The notes: a model not told the origin generated them from the letters alone. A DNA stretch of 5,625 nt from Anaerotignum sp. (GCA_017560955.1 JAFZDV010000048.1:1-5625); one strand, 5' to 3'; counted from the first letter of the stretch, positions 1 to 5,481 are shown. Numbers and translations: made by a program.

Positions 1-168
1 CGCGGTATCAAGGGTGTGAAGGTGGTCTATTCCAAGGAAATTCCCGTGAAGCCTGCGGATTCTGATGAAACCAGCCGCAGACAGACTCCCGGCAGCCTGT
101 CCTTTGTTCCCCCTGTGGCAGGGATGATTCTGGCTGGGGAAGTCATCAAACACATCATTTCAGATTGA
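1..168 (+). CDS. tcdA: C-terminal end of a ThiF/MoeB-like protein, probably tRNA threonylcarbamoyladenosine dehydratase (partial)
   Basis: The open frame runs from the first base to a TGA at 166-168, giving the last 55 residues of a protein whose start lies outside the window. The visible part contains GVKVVYSKE, then a polar stretch rich in Arg/Ser/Asp, then PGSLSFVPPVAGMILAGEVIKHI. In Firmicute TcdA (YgdL/CsdL) proteins this is the usual end of the E1-like (ThiF/MoeB/HesA) fold: a beta strand with a V-x-S-x-E motif, then the PGS-x-x-FVP-x-VAG helix. TcdA is a cytoplasmic ATP-dependent enzyme that dehydrates t6A37 to cyclic t6A in ANN-decoding tRNAs. The nucleotide-binding and adenylating residues are not in view, so another E1-like family member cannot be excluded. 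The stop codon overlaps the -35 box of the next promoter, and I see no terminator hairpin between the two, so some readthrough into the next leader is likely. Confidence 0.75.
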   Translation, partial: RGIKGVKVVYSKEIPVKPADSDETSRRQTPGSLSFVPPVAGMILAGEVIKHIISD

Positions 169-192
169 CATTACCTCAATATCTGTTAGAAT
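165..192 (+). promoter_or_regulatory. Sigma-A promoter for the MATE leader and gene
   Basis: A perfect -35 box TTGACA (165-170) is followed by a 16-bp spacer and a -10 box TAGAAT (187-192), with a TG at 184-185 giving an extended -10. Transcription should start near 199. The -35 box includes the stop codon of the upstream gene. Confidence 0.75.
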
Positions 193-207
193 GAAACTAT
201 AAGTGAA

Positions 208-295
208 TGGTATTCATCGGAGGGCTTGCAGTCGGAACTGCGAAGTCGGAGAAGATGTCGAGTGCGCTCGGTTATGAAAATAACCGGGCTTTTTT
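208..295 (+). ncRNA. Structured leader RNA, probable guanidine-IV (mepA motif) riboswitch with expression platform
   Basis: Seen in the sequence: hairpin 1 at 226-243 (GCAGT/ACTGC core, CGGA loop, one further pair and a wobble below). Hairpin 2 is at 259-270 (CGAG/CTCG, TGCG loop). CATC at 215-218 could pair with GATG at 254-257 to enclose hairpin 1. A 10-bp terminator stem at 266-289 is followed by six T. Hairpin 2 and the terminator share bases 266-270, so they exclude each other. From family knowledge: the mepA motif, validated as the fourth guanidine riboswitch class, has two hairpins upstream of MATE-type mepA genes in Clostridia. It turns expression on by preventing termination. The gene context and architecture match. 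The class assignment is from memory of the architecture, not from a covariance-model search, and another riboswitch class is possible. Confidence 0.6.
266..295 (+). terminator. Conditional intrinsic terminator in the MATE leader
   Basis: The stem g266-t275 pairs with a280-c289 (ten pairs including one T·G) around a GAAA tetraloop, followed by T290-T295. It lies downstream of the promoter and 18 nt before the start codon, so it acts as an attenuator rather than as the end of the previous gene. Its 5' arm overlaps the 3' arm of hairpin 2 of the leader. Confidence 0.85.
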
Positions 296-313
296 ATTAC
301 TTGGAGGATTTTT

Positions 314-1645
314 ATGAATATCCAGCTATCGGATCATTTTACATATGGCAGACTGATACGCTTTGTCATCCCCTCTGTTGCCATGATGATTTTTACATCC
401 ATCTATGGTGTGGTAGACGGGCTTTTTGTATCTAACTTTGTAGGGAAAACGCCCTTCGCGGCAGTCAATTTCATCATGCCCTTCTGCATGATTTTGGGTG
501 CTTTCGGGTTCATGTTTGGCACAGGCGGTACGGCGCTGGTTGCAAAAACACTGGGCGAAGGGAAGGACGAAAGAGCGAATCAGATTTTTTCCCTGCTGAT
601 TTATGTGGCATTGGCGGTGGGTATCCTGCTGGCTCTGTTCGGTATTATTTTTGTAGAGCCCATTGCCCTGAAACTGGGGGCAGAGGATTCCCTTCTGGAG
701 TATTGCGTGATTTATACCCGTGTGGTCCTTCTGGGACTGCCATTTTTCATGCTGCAGAATATGTTTCAGAGTTTTCTGATTGCGGCGGAAAAACCGAAAA
801 TGGGCCTTGTGGTGACCATTGCGGCAGGGGTGACCAATATGGTGCTGGATGCTCTGTTTATTGCGGTGTTCCGATGGGGCGTCGCGGGGGCGGCTGCGGC
901 AACGGCTCTGAGCCAGTTTGTGGGTGGTATGGTGCCTTTCCTTTTCTTTGCCAGAAAGAACAGCAGTAAACTGTATCTGACAAAGACGAAAATCATGGGA
1001 AAAGAACTCATTCGTACCTGCACCAACGGTTCTTCTGAACTGGTGACCAATATTTCCATGTCCTTGGTTGGTATGCTGTATAACCTGCAGCTGATGAAGA
1101 TTGCAGGGGAAAATGGTGTGGCGGCTTATGGCGTTATCATGTATGTAAGCTTCATTTTTATTTCTATTTATCTGGGATATTCTTTTGGTACGGCTCCCAT
1201 CGTTGCTTTTAACTATGGCGCAGGGAATACAGCGGAAATGCAGAATGTGCTGAAAAAGAGTCTGAAGATCCTGCTGGGGGCAGGTATCACGCTGTTTGGT
1301 GTGGCTTTTCTGTTTTCGGGTATGCTGTCGAAGATTTTTGTAGGCTATGATGCGGAATTGTATGCCCTGACACTGCGTGGTTTCCGTCTGTATGCTATTT
1401 CCTATCTGCTGTGCGGCTTCAATATCTATGGTTCTTCCTTCTTTACGGCCTTGAACAATGGCATTGTTTCCGCGGCGATCTCTTTCTTGCGTACGGTGGT
1501 GTTTGAGGTGGCGGCGATCATGGTCTTGCCTGTTTTCTTTGGACTGGACGGCATCTGGTGTGCCATTACTGTTGCGGAGCTGGCATCCCTACTGATCACA
1601 GCAGTTTTCTTTTTTAAATTGAGAAACAGATATCATTACATTTAA
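314..1645 (+). CDS. mepA: MATE-family multidrug/cation efflux pump (MepA-like)
   Basis: The 443-residue protein is the usual length for a MATE transporter and is almost wholly hydrophobic, with about twelve predicted membrane helices in two six-helix MatE halves (roughly residues 12-215 and 230-440). The first helix carries IPSVAMMIFTSIYGVVDGLFV with Asp35, the acidic position conserved in helix 1 of MATE proteins. The FGTGGTALVAKTLGEGK segment and, in the second half, YGAGN are typical of the MepA branch. Start ATG314 is chosen because GGAGG at 303-307 lies 6 nt upstream. MATE pumps sit in the cytoplasmic membrane and export cationic compounds in exchange for Na+ or H+. The leader suggests control by guanidine, so the physiological substrate may be guanidinium or a related cation; that is inference. 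It appears to be a single-gene unit, bounded by its leader and a strong terminator. The symbol denotes family resemblance only. Confidence 0.9.
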   Translation: MNIQLSDHFTYGRLIRFVIPSVAMMIFTSIYGVVDGLFVSNFVGKTPFAAVNFIMPFCMILGAFGFMFGTGGTALVAKTLGEGKDERANQIFSLLIYVALAVGILLALFGIIFVEPIALKLGAEDSLLEYCVIYTRVVLLGLPFFMLQNMFQSFLIAAEKPKMGLVVTIAAGVTNMVLDALFIAVFRWGVAGAAAATALSQFVGGMVPFLFFARKNSSKLYLTKTKIMGKELIRTCTNGSSELVTNISMSLVGMLYNLQLMKIAGENGVAAYGVIMYVSFIFISIYLGYSFGTAPIVAFNYGAGNTAEMQNVLKKSLKILLGAGITLFGVAFLFSGMLSKIFVGYDAELYALTLRGFRLYAISYLLCGFNIYGSSFFTALNNGIVSAAISFLRTVVFEVAAIMVLPVFFGLDGIWCAITVAELASLLITAVFFFKLRNRYHYI

Positions 1646-1674
1646 AAAAAGGCTCCCGTAAAGGGAGCTTTTTT
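1645..1674 (+). terminator. Intrinsic terminator of the MATE gene
   Basis: GCTCCC (1652-1657), loop GTAAA, GGGAGC (1663-1668), followed by six T (1669-1674) and preceded by seven A (1644-1650). Flanking A and T runs extend the stem and could let it act on the opposite strand too. Confidence 0.93.
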
Positions 1675-1698
1675 GATTGCAAAGTGGTGAGAATTTCC

Positions 1699-1726
1699 AG
1701 AATTCTTACGGAATTCTTCGTTTTTT
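1699..1726 (+). repeat. Inverted repeat with T run, terminator-like or operator-like
   Basis: AGAATTC (1699-1705) and GAATTCT (1711-1717) form a perfect 7-bp inverted repeat around TTACG, followed three bases later by six T (1721-1726). The stem is AT-rich and follows a better terminator, so it may be a weak second terminator or a protein-binding site. Confidence 0.5.
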
Positions 1727-1737
1727 CTTAAGAAAAA
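1722..1737. repeat. Perfect 16-bp palindrome upstream of the lipoprotein promoter
   Basis: TTTTTCTTAAGAAAAA is a perfect palindrome centred between 1729 and 1730. It ends ten bases before the -35 box at 1748, a position suited to an activator or regulator site. No known regulator box is recognised. Confidence 0.5.
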
Positions 1738-1747
1738 GGAAACCTAC

Positions 1748-1776
1748 TTGCCAAGTGTGGAGATTTTGGATACAAT
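1748..1776 (+). promoter_or_regulatory. Sigma-A promoter of the lipoprotein gene
   Basis: TTGCCA (1748-1753) and TACAAT (1771-1776) are separated by 17 bp, the optimal spacing. The expected start is near 1783, giving a leader of about 65 nt. Confidence 0.75.
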
Positions 1777-1800
1777 CGAGGTAATAAAAATGGTGTTCTG

Positions 1801-1831
1801 TTGCCTTTTTCGGCTTCGGCACGAAGGGCAA
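1801..1831 (+). promoter_or_regulatory. UUCG-capped hairpin in the lipoprotein 5' leader
   Basis: TTGCC (1801-1805) pairs with GGCAA (1827-1831). Inside, TTCG (1809-1812) pairs with CGAA (1822-1825) and GC/GC closes a TTCG tetraloop at 1815-1818, with small bulges. It ends two bases before the ribosome binding site AAGGAGG (1834-1840), so it could protect the mRNA 5' end or affect translation. No T run follows, so it is not a terminator. Confidence 0.5.
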
Positions 1832-1847
1832 ATAAGGAGGAATCCCT

Positions 1848-2723
1848 ATGAAAAAAAGATGGAAACTATTGCTTTTCGGGGCAGTGTGCATGTTTGCGAT
1901 GTCAGGCTGCGGCGCGGAAGGCAAGGAAGAAATAACAGCAGATGCGGTGCAGGAATATGTGCAGAAGGCTCATGCCATGCTGGAGGAAGCAGACAGCTTT
2001 GCGGCAGATTTCCATGCGGTGGCTGATATGGGCGGAGGAAACGAAACCACAACAGAAGGCACTGTTACTTTTGTAAAAGAGCCTTTGCAGGTGCAGGTAC
2101 AGAGGAATATTCTTTTTGATGATGGTGTTCGCGAAAGCCGCAGCGAGGAAAAAGCATATCTGGAAGAGGCAGACGATGAAGTCAACTATTATATGAACTA
2201 TGATGGACAGTGGACAGAAATGACACTGGATGAGGAGTCTGCTCTGGCAGTAACTCAGATTTACAATACCCTGTATAACATGGAAACGATTTTCTCTGCG
2301 GCAGAAAACTGGACTGCGAAAAAGGTGGACGGCGATATCGTCCTGACAGGCAGTATCCCTGAAGAAAAGTTCTATGATGTAGAGTCCTATACCCGCTGGT
2401 TCCAGCTGGCTGGGATGAGTGGTCTGGCGGAAGTATATTACGCAGGTGTGGGTGATGTTCCTGTTACAGTTACGCTGGACAGTAAAACAGGCGAGCCTCT
2501 TTCCTATAGTGTGGATCTGGCCCACGCACTGGAAACAGTGACCAATAATGTGCTGAAAGAACTGAGCGGCGGTGCAAGCGGAAGCGGCATTGAAGCGGAA
2601 AAATATGTCATCACTTCTGAACTGACACAGCTGGGCGGCGTGGAAGCAGCTGAGATCCCTGCGGAAGCAAAAAGCAGTGCCATCAATTATGAAAAGGAAA
2701 TTTCCATGCTGGAAAATGAATAA
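1848..2723 (+). CDS. Predicted cell-surface lipoprotein of unknown function (DUF6612/LolA-like appearance)
   Basis: The start is fixed by AAGGAGG at 1834-1840, 7 nt upstream of ATG1848. The 291-residue product begins with KKRWK, a hydrophobic stretch (residues 7-18) and AMSGC, so signal peptidase II should cleave before Cys21 and leave a lipid-anchored extracellular protein. Met at the -3 position of the lipobox is less usual than Leu. After a short acidic linker come a helix with QKAHAMLEEADSF and alternating strand-like segments. These include a threonine-rich strand near TTTEGTVTFVKEP, a YYMNYDGQWTEM strand, and a later VTVTLDSKTGEPLSYSVDL strand. This order resembles lipoproteins annotated DUF6612 or LppX/LolA-like, where a curved beta sheet may hold a hydrophobic ligand. 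That link is inferred from layout, not from a recognised signature. The mature protein is acidic. It is a single transcription unit with its own promoter and terminator. Confidence 0.8.
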   Translation: MKKRWKLLLFGAVCMFAMSGCGAEGKEEITADAVQEYVQKAHAMLEEADSFAADFHAVADMGGGNETTTEGTVTFVKEPLQVQVQRNILFDDGVRESRSEEKAYLEEADDEVNYYMNYDGQWTEMTLDEESALAVTQIYNTLYNMETIFSAAENWTAKKVDGDIVLTGSIPEEKFYDVESYTRWFQLAGMSGLAEVYYAGVGDVPVTVTLDSKTGEPLSYSVDLAHALETVTNNVLKELSGGASGSGIEAEKYVITSELTQLGGVEAAEIPAEAKSSAINYEKEISMLENE

Positions 2724-2736
2724 ATTGTGCAAATTG

Positions 2737-2768
2737 AACCTATTTCGAGAAATCGGGATAGGTTTTTT
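2737..2768 (+). terminator. Intrinsic terminator of the lipoprotein gene
   Basis: AACCTAT (2737-2743) pairs with ATAGGTT (2758-2764). The stem continues inward through two T·G pairs and CGA/TCG to a GAAA tetraloop (2749-2752), and the 3' side runs into T2763-T2768. Confidence 0.9.
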
Positions 2769-2794
2769 CTTTGAAATAACAGGCTTTTAGGTCT

Positions 2795-2823
2795 TTTATT
2801 TCCTGTATACACTATGGTATAAT
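2795..2823 (+). promoter_or_regulatory. Extended -10 promoter of the ABC-F gene
   Basis: A perfect TATAAT (2818-2823) is preceded by TGG, which makes an extended -10 (TG at 2815-2816). At 17 bp upstream the -35 region is only a weak TTTATT (2795-2800). The start would be near 2830. Confidence 0.7.
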
Positions 2824-2832
2824 TTAATTTAG

Positions 2833-2845
2833 TGCGCTTGGCGCA
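2833..2845 (+). promoter_or_regulatory. Small GC hairpin at the 5' end of the ABC-F mRNA
   Basis: TGCGC (2833-2837) and GCGCA (2841-2845) pair perfectly around a TTG loop within a few bases of the predicted transcription start. Such 5'-end hairpins can stabilise an mRNA. No terminator or antiterminator partner is visible before the ribosome binding site at 2879-2886. Confidence 0.35.
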
Positions 2846-2893
2846 AAGAATCGGTAAAAAGAAGAAAAATGAGAGCATAAAGGAGAGAAAAAT

Positions 2894-4516
2894 ATGATCG
2901 CTGCACAGGGTGTCAGCCTCCAGTACGGTGGCAGAGTACTTTTCAACGATGTTAATATCAACTTTACAAAAGGCAACTGTTATGGCCTGATTGGTGCTAA
3001 CGGTGCCGGTAAATCCACATTCCTGAAAATTCTGGCTGGTGAGCTGGAACCTAACAAAGGTTCTGTTTTCATCACTCCCGGTGAAAGAATGGCAGTTCTG
3101 AAACAGGACCACTTCCTGTTCGATGATTTCGAAGTAGTAGAATGCGTACTGTATGGTCACAAAAGACTGTACGACATCAGAAAAGAAAAAGACGAACTCT
3201 ACATGAAAGAGGACTTCTCTGATGAAGACGGTATCAAAGCTGCAGAACTGGAAGGTGAATTTGCAGAACTGGACGGCTGGGCTGCAGAATCCAACGCAGA
3301 AATGCTGCTGAATGGTCTGGGCATCACAAACGAATTCCACTACATGAAAATGAAGGAACTGACAGGTGGTCAGAAAGTGAAAGTTCTGCTGGCACAGGCA
3401 CTGTTCGGCAACCCCGATATTCTGCTGCTGGACGAACCTACTAACCATCTGGACATTCATGCCATCAAATGGCTGGAAGAATTCCTGATGAACTTCGAAA
3501 ACACAGTTATCGTAGTATCCCATGACCGTCACTTCCTGAACAAAGTCTGCACAAACATCGCGGATATCGACTACGGCAAAATCACAATGTTCGTAGGTAA
3601 CTACGATTTCTGGTACAACTATACACAGATGACACAGCGTCAGCTGAAAGACCAGAACAAACGTGTGGAACAGAAAATCAAAGAACTGCAGGACTTCATC
3701 CAGAGATTCTCTGCTAACGCTTCCAAAGCAAAACAGGCGACTTCCAGAAAAAAACTGCTGGATAACCTGCAGATGGATACAATCAAACCCTCCAGCCGCC
3801 GTTACCCCTTCTGTGACTTCAAACAGGACAGAGAAGTTGGTAATGATGTTCTGCTGGTAGATGGTATCTCCAAAACAATCGACGGCAAAAAAGTTCTGAA
3901 CAATGTAAGCTTCATGATTCGTCCCAAGGAAAAAGTTGCTTTCGTTGGTAAGGATGAAATTGCAAGAACAACACTGTTCCAGATCCTGATGGGTGAAATG
4001 GAACCCGATGAAGGTACATTCAAATGGGGCGTAACAACAAAAACAGCTTACTTCCCCAAAGATAATACAGAATATTTCGAAGGCTGCAAGGATAGCCTGA
4101 TCGAATGGCTGCGTCCTTACGCAAAAGAAGGCGAACAGTACGATTCCGATATCCGTGGCTGGCTGGGCAGAATGCTGTTCAGTGGCGAAGAAGCACTGAA
4201 ATCCGCAAACGTACTGTCCGGTGGTGAAAAAGTAAGATGTATGCTGTGTAAAATGATGATGAGCGGTGCCAATGTAATGATCCTGGATGAACCTACTAAC
4301 CATCTGGATCTGGAATCCATTACAGCAGTCAACGAAGGTCTGACAAACTTCAAAGGCACACTGCTGTTTGACTCCCATGACCACCAGTTCGTACAGACAA
4401 TCGCAGACAGAATCATTGAAATTCTGCCCGGCGGTATCATTGACAGACAGATGACATACGATGAATACATCGATGACGAAGGTATCGATGCGATCAGAGA
4501 AAAACTGTCTGTATAA
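2894..4516 (+). CDS. ykpA: ABC-F family ATPase, YkpA/YbiT type, with degenerate second Walker A
   Basis: The 540-residue cytoplasmic protein has two ABC ATPase domains and no membrane segments, matching YkpA/YbiT length. AAAGGAGA (2879-2886) precedes ATG2894. NBD1 has Walker A GANGAGKST (34-42), signature LTGGQ (156-160), Walker B LLLDEPTNHLD with Asp180/Glu181, and switch His210. A charged, helical linker (about 240-310; QMTQRQLKDQNKRVEQKIKELQDF) is the ABC-F interdomain arm that reaches the ribosomal P/E-site region. NBD2 has signature LSGGE (441-445), Walker B with Asp465/Glu466, and His495. Its Walker A, however, is GKDEIARTT (352-360): the last glycine is Ala357 and the lysine is Arg358. 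ABC-F proteins bind ribosomes and act in translation or, in some branches, antibiotic resistance. The YkpA/YbiT branch is thought to be a housekeeping translation factor; I see no resistance-type linker. Leucine is almost only CTG and Glu/Lys mostly GAA/AAA, suggesting high expression. Confidence 0.93.
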   Translation: MIAAQGVSLQYGGRVLFNDVNINFTKGNCYGLIGANGAGKSTFLKILAGELEPNKGSVFITPGERMAVLKQDHFLFDDFEVVECVLYGHKRLYDIRKEKDELYMKEDFSDEDGIKAAELEGEFAELDGWAAESNAEMLLNGLGITNEFHYMKMKELTGGQKVKVLLAQALFGNPDILLLDEPTNHLDIHAIKWLEEFLMNFENTVIVVSHDRHFLNKVCTNIADIDYGKITMFVGNYDFWYNYTQMTQRQLKDQNKRVEQKIKELQDFIQRFSANASKAKQATSRKKLLDNLQMDTIKPSSRRYPFCDFKQDREVGNDVLLVDGISKTIDGKKVLNNVSFMIRPKEKVAFVGKDEIARTTLFQILMGEMEPDEGTFKWGVTTKTAYFPKDNTEYFEGCKDSLIEWLRPYAKEGEQYDSDIRGWLGRMLFSGEEALKSANVLSGGEKVRCMLCKMMMSGANVMILDEPTNHLDLESITAVNEGLTNFKGTLLFDSHDHQFVQTIADRIIEILPGGIIDRQMTYDEYIDDEGIDAIREKLSV

Positions 4517-4540
4517 GAAAAGAATATAGATAAAAAAAGA

Positions 4541-4571
4541 CTGCCTCTGTGTTTACACAGGGGCAGATTTT
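4541..4571 (+). terminator. Hairpin with short T run between the ABC-F and lysO genes
   Basis: CTGCCTCTGTG (4541-4551) pairs with CACAGGGGCAG (4556-4566) as an 11-bp stem with one T·G, capped by TTTA and followed by ATTTT (4567-4571). The T run merges into the TGGAGG ribosome binding site of the next gene. It is probably a terminator for the ABC-F mRNA, possibly leaky or regulatory for lysO. Confidence 0.7.
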
Positions 4572-4583
4572 GGAGGAATGAAA

Positions 4584-4865
4584 ATGTGGGATATCTTTCT
4601 GGCAGTCGGTCTTGGCTTTCTGATCGGCTACAAAGGTTTCATTAAGGAAAAAGGTATCAAACTGAACAGTAAACTGCAGACCGTATGGCTGATGCTGCTG
4701 ATCTTCTGTATGGGTGTCAGCATCGGCAGAAATGGCGATATTGTGAAAAACCTGCCCGTTCTGGGCGGGAAAGCGGTGCTTTTTGCTGTTATGACATCTC
4801 TTTGCAGTATTGTCGTGGTTTATATTTTCTCCCGTCTTTTTCTGGAAAAGGAGGGTGAAAAATGA
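4584..4865 (+). CDS. LysO-type lysine exporter, N-terminal subunit (split gene)
   Basis: The product is a small membrane protein with three predicted helices (WDIFLAVGLGFLIGY; LQTVWLMLLIFCMGVSIG; VLFAVMTSLCSIVVVYIF). It resembles the N-terminal third of the roughly 300-residue LysO/YbjE exporter (Lys_export, formerly DUF340). I choose ATG4584 (93 residues): GGAGG at 4572-4576 is 7 nt upstream of it but only one base from the alternative in-frame ATG4578, which would add two residues. It overlaps the next gene by four bases (ATGA), so the two are translationally coupled. The product should combine with the downstream protein into one complete transporter. No promoter is clear between 4517 and 4577, so transcription may come from readthrough of the ABC-F unit or from a weak unseen promoter. 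Confidence 0.82.
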   Translation: MWDIFLAVGLGFLIGYKGFIKEKGIKLNSKLQTVWLMLLIFCMGVSIGRNGDIVKNLPVLGGKAVLFAVMTSLCSIVVVYIFSRLFLEKEGEK

Positions 4866-5449
4866 GCCTTGCGATTTTAGTGGTGCTGGTGCTGGGCATC
4901 GGTGCCGGCTTTGTTCTGCCTGAAAATATCAGTGCCTTTATCGATAGTGCATCTTCTTATATGCTGCTGGTACTGCTGTTTTCCGTAGGTATCGATATGG
5001 GTCTGAATAAGGAAGTATTCACCCGTATCAAAGAACTGGGTTTCAAGATCCTGCTGATCCCTGTGGGTGTTATCATCGGCTCTCTCTGCGGCGGTGTACT
5101 GACATCTTTTCTGGCGCATCTTTCTGTGAAGGACAGCCTTGCGATTTCCGCAGGTCTGGGCTGGTACAGTCTTTCTGGTATCCTTATCACAGAGGCGGGC
5201 AATCCCGTGGCAGGTACCATCGCATTCCTTTCTAATGTTTTCAGGGAAATGCTGACATTTATCGTGGTGCCTTTTATTGCCAGCCATCTGAATTATTACT
5301 GTGCCATTGCCCCTGCAGGTGCGACGGCTATGGATACGACTCTGGGTATCATCAGCAGAAACACCAATGCAACAGTGGCGGTGCTAAGTTTTGTCAGCGG
5401 TGTCATCTGTACACTGGTCGTGCCTGTTCTGGTGCCGATTTTCCTGTAA
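4862..5449 (+). CDS. lysO: LysO-type lysine exporter, C-terminal subunit
   Basis: The 195-residue membrane protein starts at ATG4862, with AAGGAGG (4848-4854) lying 7 nt upstream inside the preceding gene. It aligns by eye with the last two thirds of E. coli LysO (YbjE): AISAGLGWYSLSGILITEAG corresponds to the family's GFGWYSLSGILLTE, the FREM segment to ARELI, and GATAMDTTL to GATSMDFTL. The conserved acidic residues inside membrane segments are Glu129 and Asp158, matching the pair I recall as essential in E. coli LysO. LysO exports L-lysine from the cytoplasm and protects against the toxic analogue thialysine. The protein begins with a second copy of the helix pair seen in the partner protein, and both polypeptides together give the length of a single-chain LysO. 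No lysine riboswitch is visible upstream. No strong terminator follows, only an AT palindrome at 5455-5468. Confidence 0.88.
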   Translation: MSLAILVVLVLGIGAGFVLPENISAFIDSASSYMLLVLLFSVGIDMGLNKEVFTRIKELGFKILLIPVGVIIGSLCGGVLTSFLAHLSVKDSLAISAGLGWYSLSGILITEAGNPVAGTIAFLSNVFREMLTFIVVPFIASHLNYYCAIAPAGATAMDTTLGIISRNTNATVAVLSFVSGVICTLVVPVLVPIFL

Positions 5450-5454
5450 AAAAG

Positions 5455-5480
5455 AAATTTTAAAATTTTTGTAAAAAAGT
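5455..5480. promoter_or_regulatory. AT-rich palindrome and possible UP element before the tRNA promoter
   Basis: AAATTTTAAAATTT (5455-5468) is a perfect 14-bp palindrome, and A/T tracts continue to about 5478, just before the -35 box. The location suits an UP element that binds the RNA polymerase alpha subunit. It could also be a poor terminator for lysO. Confidence 0.4.
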
Positions 5481-5481
5481 G

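Noticed and set aside
226..435. Small open frame starting in the MATE leader
   Set aside because: It overlaps the MATE gene out of frame, starts inside a leader hairpin, has no ribosome binding site, and crosses the attenuator.
1748..2026. Frame of 92 codons overlapping the lipoprotein promoter and start
   Set aside because: It begins at the -35 box, before the expected transcription start, and overlaps the well-supported lipoprotein gene in another frame.
1902..2732. Antisense open frame of 276 codons opposite the lipoprotein gene
   Set aside because: It shows a Cys/Phe/His-rich shadow composition, while the + strand frame has a clear ribosome binding site, lipoprotein signal and terminator.
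261..2838. Octamer AGTGCGCT shared by the MATE leader (261-268) and the ABC-F leader (2831-2838)
   Set aside because: An eight-base match in two GC hairpins is short, the surrounding structures differ, and the ABC-F leader has no terminator, so I treat it as chance.
2687..4384. Antisense open frame of 565 codons opposite the ABC-F gene
   Set aside because: It is codon-aligned with the real gene on the other strand. Its composition (very rich in Phe, Cys, Gln, Val) is what the complements of GAA, AAA, ACA, GCA and CTG give. It has no domain I recognise.
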